Source: an uncultured Pelagibacteraceae bacterium
GTDB lineage: Bacteria > Pseudomonadota > Alphaproteobacteria > Pelagibacterales > Pelagibacteraceae
DNA: 64,000 bases
Assembly (NCBI GenBank): GCA_902588585.1
Contig: CACIPQ010000004.1
Location: 1 to 64,000, forward strand
Reading direction: 5' to 3'
Shown here: piece by piece, positions 21,182 through 30,857 of the stretch
How the letters are laid out: each line of letters begins with the position of its first letter
Numbering within the stretch: the first letter of the stretch is position 1
Program-made: the position numbers and the translations under genes
The notes under the pieces: generated by a model
Seen by the model: the letters and a program-made list of their open reading frames with translations, nothing else
Told to the model about the DNA's origin: nothing
Databases searched by the model: none

Positions 21182-22086
21182 TTTTCTTCCTTTTCTTTTG
21201 CTATAGATTTGTAGCTTACATTTAAATACTTTAATATAGGAACAGCTACAAAAATTGATGAATATGTTCCTATAATAACACCAATTATCATAGCTAAAGA
21301 AAAACCTCTTAAAATTTCCCCACCCAAAATAAAAATTGATATTAAAGCTAAAAGCGTGGTAACTGATGTTATTATTGTTCTTGATAAAGTTTCATTTATA
21401 GAAGTATTTCCAATTTCAGAAATTTTAAGACTTGAAAATTTTGAAAGGTTTTCTCGTACACGGTCATATATAACAACTGTATCATTCATAGAATAACCAA
21501 CAATGGTTAGAACAGCAGCTACTATTGAAAGATTAACTTCTAAAGAAAGAAGCGAAAAAATTCCTATCGTAATTAAAACATCATGAAAAATTGCAATAAT
21601 AGAACCAAGGCTAAATTGCCATTCAAATCTAACCCATATATAAAATAACATTGCTCCTAATGCTAATGATATAGCTAATAAGCCTGAATTTAAAAGTTCT
21701 GCACTGACTTTTGGACCAACTTCTTCAACTCTTCTAAAATTAATGTCTGAGCCAAGTTTTTTTCTAACATTTTCCTTAATTATTTTAATACTATTTTCTT
21801 TGGAAAAATCTTTCTTTTCAAATTTAATTAGATAATCACCTTTTTTTCCAAATTCCTTAACATTTAAATCTCCTAAGTTCATATCGGAGAAGGAAGAACG
21901 AACATCATTAATTTTTACAATATTTGAATCAATTCTCAACTCAATTAAAGTTCCTCCTTTAAAATCAATACCAAAATTTAAGCCTTTTAGAAAAATCAAA
22001 ATCAAACTTACTAAAACAAAAATTAAAGAAAAAATATTGGCTACTTTAAATTTGGATATAAAATTGTATTTGTAAGTTTTTTTCAT
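21178..22086 (-). CDS. secF: Protein translocase subunit SecF
   Basis: GLNFGIDFKGGTLIELR, VGYSMNDTVVIYDRVREN. Confidence 0.95.
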   Translation of the reverse strand: MKKTYKYNFISKFKVANIFSLIFVLVSLILIFLKGLNFGIDFKGGTLIELRIDSNIVKINDVRSSFSDMNLGDLNVKEFGKKGDYLIKFEKKDFSKENSIKIIKENVRKKLGSDINFRRVEEVGPKVSAELLNSGLLAISLALGAMLFYIWVRFEWQFSLGSIIAIFHDVLITIGIFSLLSLEVNLSIVAAVLTIVGYSMNDTVVIYDRVRENLSKFSSLKISEIGNTSINETLSRTIITSVTTLLALISIFILGGEILRGFSLAMIIGVIIGTYSSIFVAVPILKYLNVSYKSIAKEKEEN

Positions 22087-23639
22087 ACTAAAATTTTATT
22101 TTCTCTATTTTTAAAAACTACTATTGAAGTCAAATGTCTAGAAATAAAATATGCAGAAAATAATGTGGTAATTAATCCTACTGATAAAGTAACAGCAAAA
22201 CCTTTTACGGGGCCAGATCCAAATATAAATAAAATTATTGCTGCAATTAATGTGGTTATATTTGCATCTAAAATAGTAATAATGGAACGTTTAAATCCTA
22301 AATCAAACGCCTGTATATTATTAGAACCGCCTTTATAAATTTCTTCTTTAATTCTTTCAAATATTAAAACATTTGCATCAACTGCCATACCAACAGTTAA
22401 AATAATGCCGGCTATACCAGGAAGTGTTAAAGTTGCTTCTATTATTGTAAGAAAACCAAGAAGCATTAATAAGTTTGATATTAAAGCAAAATTAGCAATT
22501 ACTCCGAAGAGTCTATACTTAAACAACATAAAGAATATAACCAAAATAAAACCTACGAATAGTGAAACGACTCCTGCTTCAATTGAATCTTGTCCCAGGT
22601 CGGGCCCTACTGTTCTTTCTTCAACGACAGATAAAGGTGCTGGTAATGCACCTGAACGTAACAACAAAGCTAAATCTGTAGCCCCTTGAAAAGTAAAGTT
22701 TCCAGAAATCGTTCCTTGTCCTCCAGTAATAGAATCTCTTATAACCGGAGCACTAATCGCTTTATTATCTAAAATAATGGCTATTCTTTTACCTATATTT
22801 TTACTTGTAGCTTGACCAAATCTTTGTGATCCTAATCTATTAAGAGTAAAAGCTACTATAGGTTCTTGATTAATATTATCAAATCTAGGCTTTGCATCTA
22901 TTAAATTGTCTCCAGTTAGCAAAATTCTTTTACTAACCATTATTTTTTCCTGTGTATCTTCGAGAATAAAAGTTTCATTACCAAATTCACTTGAATCACT
23001 GGTAACCATCCTAAAAGTTAATTGAGCCGTTTTTCCTAATAATTCTTTTATTCTTTCTGGTTCTTTAACGCCAGGTAATTCAACTAAAATTCTATTACTG
23101 CCTCTTTTTAAAATTGAAGATTCTTTAGTTCCAGTTTCATCAATTCTTCTTCTAACAATTTCGATAGACTGTTCAACAGCCGTTGTATTTAAATTAATAA
23201 TTCCATTTTTAGATAAACTAATAACAATTTTATTGTTGAGAAGTTCATAATCTAATTCGAACGATCTGTATTTATCAAGATAAGTGTTTATTTTGTTATC
23301 TTTTGTACTTGTAAAGACCTTTTCAAATTTTTTTGTATTGTTTTCAGAGATCTCAAAACTTATATCTTTCTCATTAATTTTAAAGTTTTCAAAATTAATT
23401 TTATTTTCAATAAGCTTTTTTTTTAGAGGTATTACTTTTGCTTGCAGATGCCTTTTTTGTAATGGAGAACTATCAACTTCAAGAAGTAAATATGAACCAC
23501 CTTGTAGGTCCAAACCAAGATTAATTTTTTTTTTAAAAAAATAATCTTCTGATTGAATAAAATTTGATATGCAAAAAATGCTTACAGAAAGAAAGATTAA
23601 ATAAATTAATAGAATTTTTATCTTTGAAAAATTTAACAC
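22083..23639 (-). CDS. secD: Protein translocase subunit SecD
   Basis: NLGLDLQGGSYLLLEV, VEQSIEIVRRRIDETGTKE, VGMAVDANVLIFERIKEE. Confidence 0.95.
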   Translation of the reverse strand: MLNFSKIKILLIYLIFLSVSIFCISNFIQSEDYFFKKKINLGLDLQGGSYLLLEVDSSPLQKRHLQAKVIPLKKKLIENKINFENFKINEKDISFEISENNTKKFEKVFTSTKDNKINTYLDKYRSFELDYELLNNKIVISLSKNGIINLNTTAVEQSIEIVRRRIDETGTKESSILKRGSNRILVELPGVKEPERIKELLGKTAQLTFRMVTSDSSEFGNETFILEDTQEKIMVSKRILLTGDNLIDAKPRFDNINQEPIVAFTLNRLGSQRFGQATSKNIGKRIAIILDNKAISAPVIRDSITGGQGTISGNFTFQGATDLALLLRSGALPAPLSVVEERTVGPDLGQDSIEAGVVSLFVGFILVIFFMLFKYRLFGVIANFALISNLLMLLGFLTIIEATLTLPGIAGIILTVGMAVDANVLIFERIKEEIYKGGSNNIQAFDLGFKRSIITILDANITTLIAAIILFIFGSGPVKGFAVTLSVGLITTLFSAYFISRHLTSIVVFKNRENKILV

Positions 23640-23646
23640 AAAAAGA

Positions 23647-23928
23647 CTATTTTTTTGTTTCTTTTTTTAAGTGACCTTGAATTGTATTTTTAATCACCTG
23701 AACTTTTACTCCATCTGAAATACTTAATTCAATCCTATCGTCTTCAAACACTCTGTCTACAGTGCCTATAATACCGCCCGATGTAATTACTTCGTCGCCT
23801 CTTTTTAGAGTTTGTGTCATAACCTTATGTTCTTTTACTCTTTTTTGCTGCGGTCTAATTAAAAAGAAGTAAAAAATTACGAAAATTAAAATTAATGGAA
23901 TAAATTGTGCAAATCCTGAAGTGCTCAT
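23647..23928 (-). CDS. yajC: Preprotein translocase subunit YajC
   Basis: FFLIRPQQKRVKEHKVMTQTLKRGDEVITSGGIIG. Confidence 0.93.
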   Translation of the reverse strand: MSTSGFAQFIPLILIFVIFYFFLIRPQQKRVKEHKVMTQTLKRGDEVITSGGIIGTVDRVFEDDRIELSISDGVKVQVIKNTIQGHLKKETKK

Positions 23929-23986
23929 AATGTAGAAATAAATATATTAATAATTTTATTTAAACAACTAATTTTTGCATAAATAG

Positions 23987-25234
23987 TTAAATTTTCTCTA
24001 AATTGTTCATGTAAGGTCTTAGTACCTTGGGTATTACAATGCTTCCATCAGAGTTTTGATAATTTTCCATAATGGCAATCAAAGTTCTTCCAATAGCTAA
24101 ACCTGAACCATTTAATGTGCCTAAAAAATCAGATTGTTTATCATTTTTGTATTTTGCTTTCATTCTTCTAGATTGAAATTGTCCGCAAGAAGAACAGCTT
24201 GATATCTCTCTGTATTTATTTTCTGAAGGTATCCATACTTCAAGATCTATAGTTTTTTCAGCACTAAAACCCATATCTCCAGTTGAAAGTATAACGCTTC
24301 TATAAGGAAGCTTTAATTCTTTTAATATATGCTCGGCACAAGATGTCATTCTTTTTAGTTCTTCATTGCATTTTTTTGGTTCAACAATGCTAACTAATTC
24401 AACTTTATAAAATTGGTGCTGCCTAAGCATTCCCTTAGTGTCTTTACCATAACTACCAGCTTCTTTTCTAAAGCAAGATGTTGATGCAACCAATCTTAAT
24501 GGCAACTCTTCTTTCGTTAAGGACTTTTCTCTCACCATATTTGTTAAAATTACTTCAGCAGTAGGAATTAAAAATTTTCTTGTTTTTTCTTCATCTAATT
24601 TTATTTCAAATTGATCACTTTCAAATTTTGGTAACTGTCCAGTTCCAAACATTGTTTCCTCCAAAGCTAGAAGTGGTGGTGATATTTCTTGATAACCAAA
24701 TTTTATTGTATGAGTATCTAGCATAAAATCAGATATAGCTCTTTCTAATCTAGCTAAATTTCCTTTTAAAAAAACAAATCTTGAGCCCGATGTTTTTGTC
24801 GCAGTATCAAAATCCATCAAATTCATTTTTTTTCCTATTTCGTAATGGGATTTAGGCTCAAATTTAAACTTAGGTACCTCACCTACTTTGGTTAATTCTT
24901 TATTTGATTTTTCATCCTTTCCTGTGGGAACGTCATCTAATGCTATGTTAGGTAAAAAATTTAAAATTTTGCTTATTTTTTTTTTTAATTCTTCTTGGTT
25001 TTCTTCTAACAATTTAATTTCTTTAGAAATTTCTTTTGATTTATTAAATTGAGTTTGATCTTTTTTTTTGGATATAGTTTTTCTTTCTTGTTCAAATTTT
25101 TCTTTTTTTTGTATTATCTCACGATTTTTTTTGTCTAATTCTAATAAATCATTAAGATCCACTTTAAGATTCCTATCATCAAGCTTCTTCTTATAAAGGT
25201 CTGGGTTTTCTCTGATAGATTTAATATTATGCAT
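23987..25234 (-). CDS. serS: Seryl-tRNA synthetase
   Basis: Class II motifs TSCFRKEAGSYGKDTKGMLRQHQF and LNGSGLAIGRTLIAIMENYQ. Confidence 0.96.
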   Translation of the reverse strand: MHNIKSIRENPDLYKKKLDDRNLKVDLNDLLELDKKNREIIQKKEKFEQERKTISKKKDQTQFNKSKEISKEIKLLEENQEELKKKISKILNFLPNIALDDVPTGKDEKSNKELTKVGEVPKFKFEPKSHYEIGKKMNLMDFDTATKTSGSRFVFLKGNLARLERAISDFMLDTHTIKFGYQEISPPLLALEETMFGTGQLPKFESDQFEIKLDEEKTRKFLIPTAEVILTNMVREKSLTKEELPLRLVASTSCFRKEAGSYGKDTKGMLRQHQFYKVELVSIVEPKKCNEELKRMTSCAEHILKELKLPYRSVILSTGDMGFSAEKTIDLEVWIPSENKYREISSCSSCGQFQSRRMKAKYKNDKQSDFLGTLNGSGLAIGRTLIAIMENYQNSDGSIVIPKVLRPYMNNLEKI

Positions 25235-25988
25235 TATCTTTTTTTTCCGTTATTTTTACAGATAATATAGATAATTCATACAGTATCAATAAAGGTATTG
25301 CCAAACCAATTTGTGTTACGGGATCTGGGGGTGTTAATATTGCTGCAGCAGCAAAAATTATTACAATAAAATATCTTCTTCTATCTTTTAAATATTTAGA
25401 ATCAATGGCTCCTACTCTGGCGAGCAAATTTAATAGTACTGGTAATTGAAAACTTAAACCAAAAGCAAAAATTAATCTCATAATTAAAGAAAGATATTCA
25501 TTTACTTTCGCTTCAAGCTGGATTGGTAAAGTATTCAATTGACCTGAGGTTTCGAATGATAAAAAAAACTTAATAGCTAAAGGCATAACTAAATAATAAA
25601 CAAGCATTCCGCCTAACAAAAATAATATTGGTGTTGCTATTAAGTAAGGAAGTAAAGCTTTTTTTTCGTTTTTGTACAATCCCGGGGCTACAAATTTCCA
25701 TATTTGAGTTAAAATAATTGGGCTACCTAAAAAAATTGCCGCAAAAAAAGCAAGTTTTAAATAAGTAATAAATGTTTCATGAAGCGCCGTAAAAATCAAT
25801 CTTCTGTCAACACCATCATTTTTTACAGCTTGGGCATATGGCTCAACTAAAAAATTATAAATAGTTTCAGCAAAAATATATCCGATTATAAAAATAATAA
25901 ATACAAAAGCTAATGATTTAATTAATCTAGATCTTAACTCAACAAGATGACTAGTAAAAGAATTTTGATCTGTTTTTTTTTCAATCAT
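25227..25988 (-). CDS. tatC: Sec-independent translocase TatC
   Basis: SHLVELRSRLIKSL, FGLSFQLPVLLNLLARVGAIDSKYLKDRRRYFIV, LTPPDPVTQ. Confidence 0.95.
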   Translation of the reverse strand: MIEKKTDQNSFTSHLVELRSRLIKSLAFVFIIFIIGYIFAETIYNFLVEPYAQAVKNDGVDRRLIFTALHETFITYLKLAFFAAIFLGSPIILTQIWKFVAPGLYKNEKKALLPYLIATPILFLLGGMLVYYLVMPLAIKFFLSFETSGQLNTLPIQLEAKVNEYLSLIMRLIFAFGLSFQLPVLLNLLARVGAIDSKYLKDRRRYFIVIIFAAAAILTPPDPVTQIGLAIPLLILYELSILSVKITEKKDNA

Positions 25989-26208
25989 CTATTTTTTTAT
26001 CATTATTTTTTTTAGAATATTTTTCTTCAACTGACGATTCTGCCTCGATGGACTCGTTAACTTTTTGCTGAATATCTGAAAAATATCTTTTTGTTGAGCC
26101 AATCCAACTTCCGATTTTTTTTAAAACTATAGGAAAATCCTTTGGGCCTATAACTAATATTGCCACTAAAACAATAATTAGTAATTCAAACCATCCAATT
26201 TGTGGCAT
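25981..26208 (-). CDS. tatB: Sec-independent translocase TatB
   Basis: MPQIGWFELLIIVLVAILVIGPKDFPIVLKKIG, upstream of tatC. Confidence 0.88.
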   Translation of the reverse strand: MPQIGWFELLIIVLVAILVIGPKDFPIVLKKIGSWIGSTKRYFSDIQQKVNESIEAESSVEEKYSKKNNDKKIDD

Positions 26209-26214
26209 TGGTAA

Positions 26215-26412
26215 TTATTTGTTTTGAGAATCTGTGTCTTCGTCTTTTTTATTGTCTAATGTTGATTGATCATTATCTTCTGAAGACATCCCTTTTTTGA
26301 AACTTTTAATTCCTTTTGCAACATCTCCCATTAAACTAGAAATTTTGCCTCTTCCAAAGAGTAAAACAACAAGAACAACTACTATCGCTATTTGCCAAAA
26401 ACTTATACCCAT
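26215..26412 (-). CDS. tatA: Sec-independent translocase TatA
   Basis: [41 protein letters not shown]. Confidence 0.92.
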   Translation of the reverse strand: MGISFWQIAIVVVLVVLLFGRGKISSLMGDVAKGIKSFKKGMSSEDNDQSTLDNKKDEDTDSQNK

Positions 26413-26452
26413 GTGAACATCCTATACAATAATAACAATTAAATAAATATAT

Positions 26453-27139
26453 TTATTCTTCTGTTTTTGATGATTGTTTTAACGCTTCGTCAACGTCAGA
26501 ATAAATATTGTCCTTTTTTCCTTGAGATTGTTCCTTAAAAAATTTTCCTGTACCAAAAATTGAGGAATCCACAGATCCAGATTCAATTAACCCAGCAGAC
26601 GATAGTTCATCTACGGTTGGTAAATCTGATAATTTTTTTATGTTAAAATGACTTAAAAAATTTTCAGTAGTAACATACTGTATGGGTTTGCCAGGAACAT
26701 CTTTACGACCAGCTGGTCTAACCCAATCAAGTTCCAATAAAACTTCTAAAGTATTTGTGGCAAATGCAACACCTCTTATGTCCTCGATCTCAGATCTTGT
26801 GACTGGTTGATGATAAACAATAATTGAGAGTGTTTCTATTGTTGCTTTTGATAATTTTTTTTGTTGAGATTTTTGCAAAGACATAAGTTTAGATAAGTCA
26901 ATCGCAGTTCTGAAAACCCATTTATTTGAAATACAAACAAGATTAATGCCTCTTTCGGAATATTCTTCCTGCAGATTCTCTAAAATTTTTTTTATATTTG
27001 TGGTTGTTCCAACTCTTTTTTCAATTGTTTCAATATCTATGGGTTCTTCAGCTGCGAAAATTATTGCTTCTATTTCTCTTTCTAACTTAGATTTTTTTTT
27101 AGGAAAGCTTATTATGTTATTATCTTTATTTTTTTTCAT
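26453..27139 (-). CDS. scpB: Segregation and condensation protein B
   Basis: LEREIEAIIFAAEEPIDIE, SIIVYHQPVTRSEIEDIRG, WVRPAGRKDVPGKPIQYVTT. Confidence 0.93.
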   Translation of the reverse strand: MKKNKDNNIISFPKKKSKLEREIEAIIFAAEEPIDIETIEKRVGTTTNIKKILENLQEEYSERGINLVCISNKWVFRTAIDLSKLMSLQKSQQKKLSKATIETLSIIVYHQPVTRSEIEDIRGVAFATNTLEVLLELDWVRPAGRKDVPGKPIQYVTTENFLSHFNIKKLSDLPTVDELSSAGLIESGSVDSSIFGTGKFFKEQSQGKKDNIYSDVDEALKQSSKTEE

Positions 27140-27146
27140 AAATTTT

Positions 27147-27914
27147 TTACTTATTTTTTAGTCTTAAAGGAATGTGAGCTGCCCTTCTAATAAAAATATC
27201 ATCAAATAAATTATCCTGCATTATATTAATCAAACCATCTTTGGTTAATTCTAGACTAGCAGAAAAAATTGAGGCTAATCCACTTCTTTTAGATTTTATT
27301 GATTTATTAAAAGTGTTGGGAATTAATTCATTTATTTTTTTCCAATCATCAATGAGTTGTATATTTTCTTTAATTTGTTTTATACCTTCTTGAGTAGTCA
27401 TAACTGGTAATTTTGGAATATTAATTTTTTGAAAAATAAATTGTGTTTTTACAGTAGAATATCCTTTTAACAACTCGTAAAGGGTAACTTTATAAACTGG
27501 ATTCTTTATTGATCTAATGCCACCTTTTGTTCCTCTATAAAAAATATCCCTTCCAATTCTTTTTCTCTTTAATAATTCATCAGACAATAATCTAATAAGC
27601 TCAAGTTTTTTTAGTTGAAGTTTTAATTTTTCAGCAATCTCAGATGCTTTAAAACTATCCTCTTCGTCTTCTGGTAAAAGCAACTTAGATTTTAAGTATG
27701 TTAACCATGTGGCCATTAATAAATATTCAAAAGCTATATCTAAATTTTTGTCTTTAAAATTTTTAATAAATTCTGAAAATTCATCAGCTAGCTTGGTTAT
27801 AGAGATTTTTGTTAAATCAACTTTTTGTGCCTTTGCTAATTCAAGCAAAGTGTCAAGTGGTCCTGAATAGTTTGGAATATCGATAGATATTGAATTATTT
27901 AATTGTGATTCCAT
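27147..27914 (-). CDS. scpA: Segregation and condensation protein A
   Basis: YSGPLDTLLELAKAQKVDLTKISITKLADEF, EYLLMATWLTYLKSKLLLP. Confidence 0.93.
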   Translation of the reverse strand: MESQLNNSISIDIPNYSGPLDTLLELAKAQKVDLTKISITKLADEFSEFIKNFKDKNLDIAFEYLLMATWLTYLKSKLLLPEDEEDSFKASEIAEKLKLQLKKLELIRLLSDELLKRKRIGRDIFYRGTKGGIRSIKNPVYKVTLYELLKGYSTVKTQFIFQKINIPKLPVMTTQEGIKQIKENIQLIDDWKKINELIPNTFNKSIKSKRSGLASIFSASLELTKDGLINIMQDNLFDDIFIRRAAHIPLRLKNK

Positions 27915-27923
27915 TTAACAATC

Positions 27924-28877
27924 TTATCTCAAAAATTGATAAAATTGGTGTGTTTTCTTTTGAGTAAATTTGTCTATTCCTTCTAAATTTTTTAGTAACC
28001 TTCTAGACTCTTGTATTTTTCCGTTACAATACAAGACTAAATTGCATCCTGAATTAAGTGCCTCTTTGGCATTTAATACTAAATCTTTGCTTAAAGCCTT
28101 CATTGAAATATCATCAGAAATTATTAGTCCTTTAAAATTTAGTTTTTTTCTTATTATTTGTTTTATTATTTTTTTTGAATGTGTTGCTGGAAAATTTGCG
28201 TCAATTTTTTTATATAACACATGTGCTGTCATCAAAAAATGGCAATTTAAATTTCTAAATAGTAAAAAATCTGTTGAATAAAGATGCTTTAATTCTTTTC
28301 GAACTACAGGTAATTTTTTATGACTATCTGAGTTTGCGCAGCCATGTCCTGGTGCATGTTTAGCAACTGCAGCAATTTTTTTTTCTTTTAAAAATGAAAT
28401 ACAAAGTTTTCCCAATGATTTTATTGTATTTATATTTGCAGAATAACTTCTTTCTTTTATAATTTGATGAGTAGAATTTTGTAACAAGTCCATAACGGGA
28501 ATCGTATTAACATTAATTCCAGACTCATTTAATATGTTGCAAATAGTTTCTAAATAATACCTGTAAAATAATAATCCTTTTTTTTTATTAATTTCATAAA
28601 GATTTCCAAAAAAATATTGTGAAAACTCCCTGGTATTAAATAAATTAGAAAGTCTTGAAACCTTTCCTCCTTCCTCGTCTATTAAGATTGGATAGAATCT
28701 ATCGTTAAAACATTTTCTTATTTGTTTTGTAAGTTTTTTTGTTTGTTGAAAAGAAAAAATATTTCTTTTAAATAAAATAACACCCCAAGGCTTTTCTTTT
28801 TTAAGTAATTGAACTTCTTGCTTTGTCAACTTATAGCCCGCTATACTTATTATTGCTGGTTTTCTATTTATTACCAT
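27924..28877 (-). CDS. nagZ: Beta-N-acetylhexosaminidase, GH3 family
   Basis: KHAPGHGCANSDSHKKLPVV, LIISDDISMKAL; synteny argS-x-nagZ-scpA-scpB. Confidence 0.88.
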   Translation of the reverse strand: MVINRKPAIISIAGYKLTKQEVQLLKKEKPWGVILFKRNIFSFQQTKKLTKQIRKCFNDRFYPILIDEEGGKVSRLSNLFNTREFSQYFFGNLYEINKKKGLLFYRYYLETICNILNESGINVNTIPVMDLLQNSTHQIIKERSYSANINTIKSLGKLCISFLKEKKIAAVAKHAPGHGCANSDSHKKLPVVRKELKHLYSTDFLLFRNLNCHFLMTAHVLYKKIDANFPATHSKKIIKQIIRKKLNFKGLIISDDISMKALSKDLVLNAKEALNSGCNLVLYCNGKIQESRRLLKNLEGIDKFTQKKTHQFYQFLR

Positions 28878-29130
28878 TTAATAATTTCCAGAAATACCTT
28901 TTTTTGGTTTTTTTTTCTTCTGAATTTTCATAATTATAATCAATAACATTATTTGTATCGTTTTCTAAAAATGGCAAATTTGATATTTTTTTATAAACAT
29001 TATCAGGATAATCAGATCTATTTTTTAAAATTTTATTTTTATTACCTGTCGAAAAATAAACAATAAAAACAAAAAGTAAAAAAAATAATATAAGCAAGAA
29101 ATTTGTTACTTTTAATACTCCTTTTGGCAT
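28864..29130 (-). CDS. Small single-TM protein of unknown function in the usual SPOR-protein position
   Basis: 88 aa, MPKGVLKVTNFLLILFFLLFVFIVYFSTG plus a short charged tail; no SPOR repeat seen. Confidence 0.6.
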   Translation of the reverse strand: MPKGVLKVTNFLLILFFLLFVFIVYFSTGNKNKILKNRSDYPDNVYKKISNLPFLENDTNNVIDYNYENSEEKKTKKRYFWKLLNGNK

Positions 29131-30857
29131 TACATTTTTTTAGGTAATGAAACTCCCAAAATATGCATTCCATTTCCTAATACTATAGAAATTAATTGAA
29201 AAATTTTAAAGGACAAAGGGTTATTGATTTTTCCGTCTTTTATAAATCTGAAACTAGAATCTTCGTTTCCTTTGCTCCAGTAAGAATGAAACAAAGTAGA
29301 AACTTCGTAAAGATAAAAAGCAATTCTGTGTGGCTCAAATTTTTTTGAAGCTAAATCAACAATTTTAGGCCACTCTATAATCTTTCTTAAAAGTTTATAT
29401 TCAAAAGAATTAATTTTAAAATTTTTTAAATTTAAATTTATTTTTTTATTTGGGCTAGCTTTTAGCGATCTAAACAAAGAATTAATCCTTGCGTTACAAT
29501 ATTGAACATAAAAAACTGGATTCTCTTTATTTTTTTCTAAAACTTTATTGAAATCAAATTCTAACTCCATATCGCTGCTTCTATTTAGCATCATAAATCT
29601 AATTGCATCTTTTTCCACTTCTTTTAACAAATTGCTAAGTGCAATAAAGTCTCCGGACCGTTTTGACATCTTAAATGGTTCTCCATCTTTTAAAAATTTG
29701 ACAAGTTGAGAAACTTTACAGATTAATTTTACTTTATTATTTGATAAAGCTCTAACTGCTGCAGATATTCTTTTTATATAACCAATGTGATCAGCTCCAA
29801 GAATATTAACCAGGTAATCGTATTTTTTTGACACTTTTGTTGAATGATAACCAACGTCATTTGCAAAATATGTCCATGAACCATCGTCTTTTTGCAACGC
29901 TCTATCTGAATCATCGCCAAACAAAGAAGATTTAAAAATTAATCTTTTAGTCCTTTTCCAATTAGAAGCATCTTCACCTTTTGGGGGTTCCAGAAAACCG
30001 TCTACGACATAACCATTTTTTTTTAATTTATCAATGCTTTTAGAAACTAATTTGTTTTCAACCAATTTTGTTTCGGAAAAAAAGTGATCGTGCTTAACTC
30101 CTAAAGATTTAAGATCAGATTTTATTGAATCAAGAGAATATTTCAAAGATTCTTTTTTAAGAGTTTTATAGTTTTTTTCTAAACTATTTAAATTAATATT
30201 TTTATTATTTTTTAGGATTTTTTGAGCAATATCTTTAATATATTCACCCACGTAAAGGTTTTCTTTGTTTTCTGGAAACTTTTCCTTATATTTTATTTCT
30301 CTTAATCTAAGAAAAATAGATCTTGTAAAATTATCGACCTGACTTCCATAATCATTAATATAAAATTCTTTCGTAACTTTGTTTCCGCTGAACTTTAATA
30401 AATTGGATAAAACATCACCGAATACAGCTCCCCTACAATGACCTACGTGCATTGGTCCTGTTGGATTAGCAGAAACAAACTCTATATTGTACTTTTTTCT
30501 TTGATTGGTTGACCCAAAATTTCTTTTATTTTTATAGATAGAATTAATAATTTTTATCCAAGCTTTGTTGTTTAATTTAAAATTCAAAAAACCGGGGCCA
30601 GCGATATCAATATCAGTAAAGTCTTTTAATTCTTTAAGGAAAATTTTTTTTAATTTTTCAGCGGTATTTCTTGGATTCTCTCTTGTTAATTTTGCTACAA
30701 TCATAGCAACATTAGATGATAAATCGAAATCAAATTTTTCCGGGGGATTCTCAACTACAACTTGTTTTAAATCATCAGCAGATTTAAGATTAAAATCTTT
30801 TTTATGTTTAATTATTTTTTTTTTTATTTCTTCTAAATAAATATTAAATAAATTCAT
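29130..30857 (-). CDS. argS: Arginyl-tRNA synthetase
   Basis: FVSANPTGPMHVGHCRGAVFGD, KMSKRSGDFIAL, C-terminal LGVSLPKKM. Confidence 0.96.
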   Translation of the reverse strand: MNLFNIYLEEIKKKIIKHKKDFNLKSADDLKQVVVENPPEKFDFDLSSNVAMIVAKLTRENPRNTAEKLKKIFLKELKDFTDIDIAGPGFLNFKLNNKAWIKIINSIYKNKRNFGSTNQRKKYNIEFVSANPTGPMHVGHCRGAVFGDVLSNLLKFSGNKVTKEFYINDYGSQVDNFTRSIFLRLREIKYKEKFPENKENLYVGEYIKDIAQKILKNNKNINLNSLEKNYKTLKKESLKYSLDSIKSDLKSLGVKHDHFFSETKLVENKLVSKSIDKLKKNGYVVDGFLEPPKGEDASNWKRTKRLIFKSSLFGDDSDRALQKDDGSWTYFANDVGYHSTKVSKKYDYLVNILGADHIGYIKRISAAVRALSNNKVKLICKVSQLVKFLKDGEPFKMSKRSGDFIALSNLLKEVEKDAIRFMMLNRSSDMELEFDFNKVLEKNKENPVFYVQYCNARINSLFRSLKASPNKKINLNLKNFKINSFEYKLLRKIIEWPKIVDLASKKFEPHRIAFYLYEVSTLFHSYWSKGNEDSSFRFIKDGKINNPLSFKIFQLISIVLGNGMHILGVSLPKKM

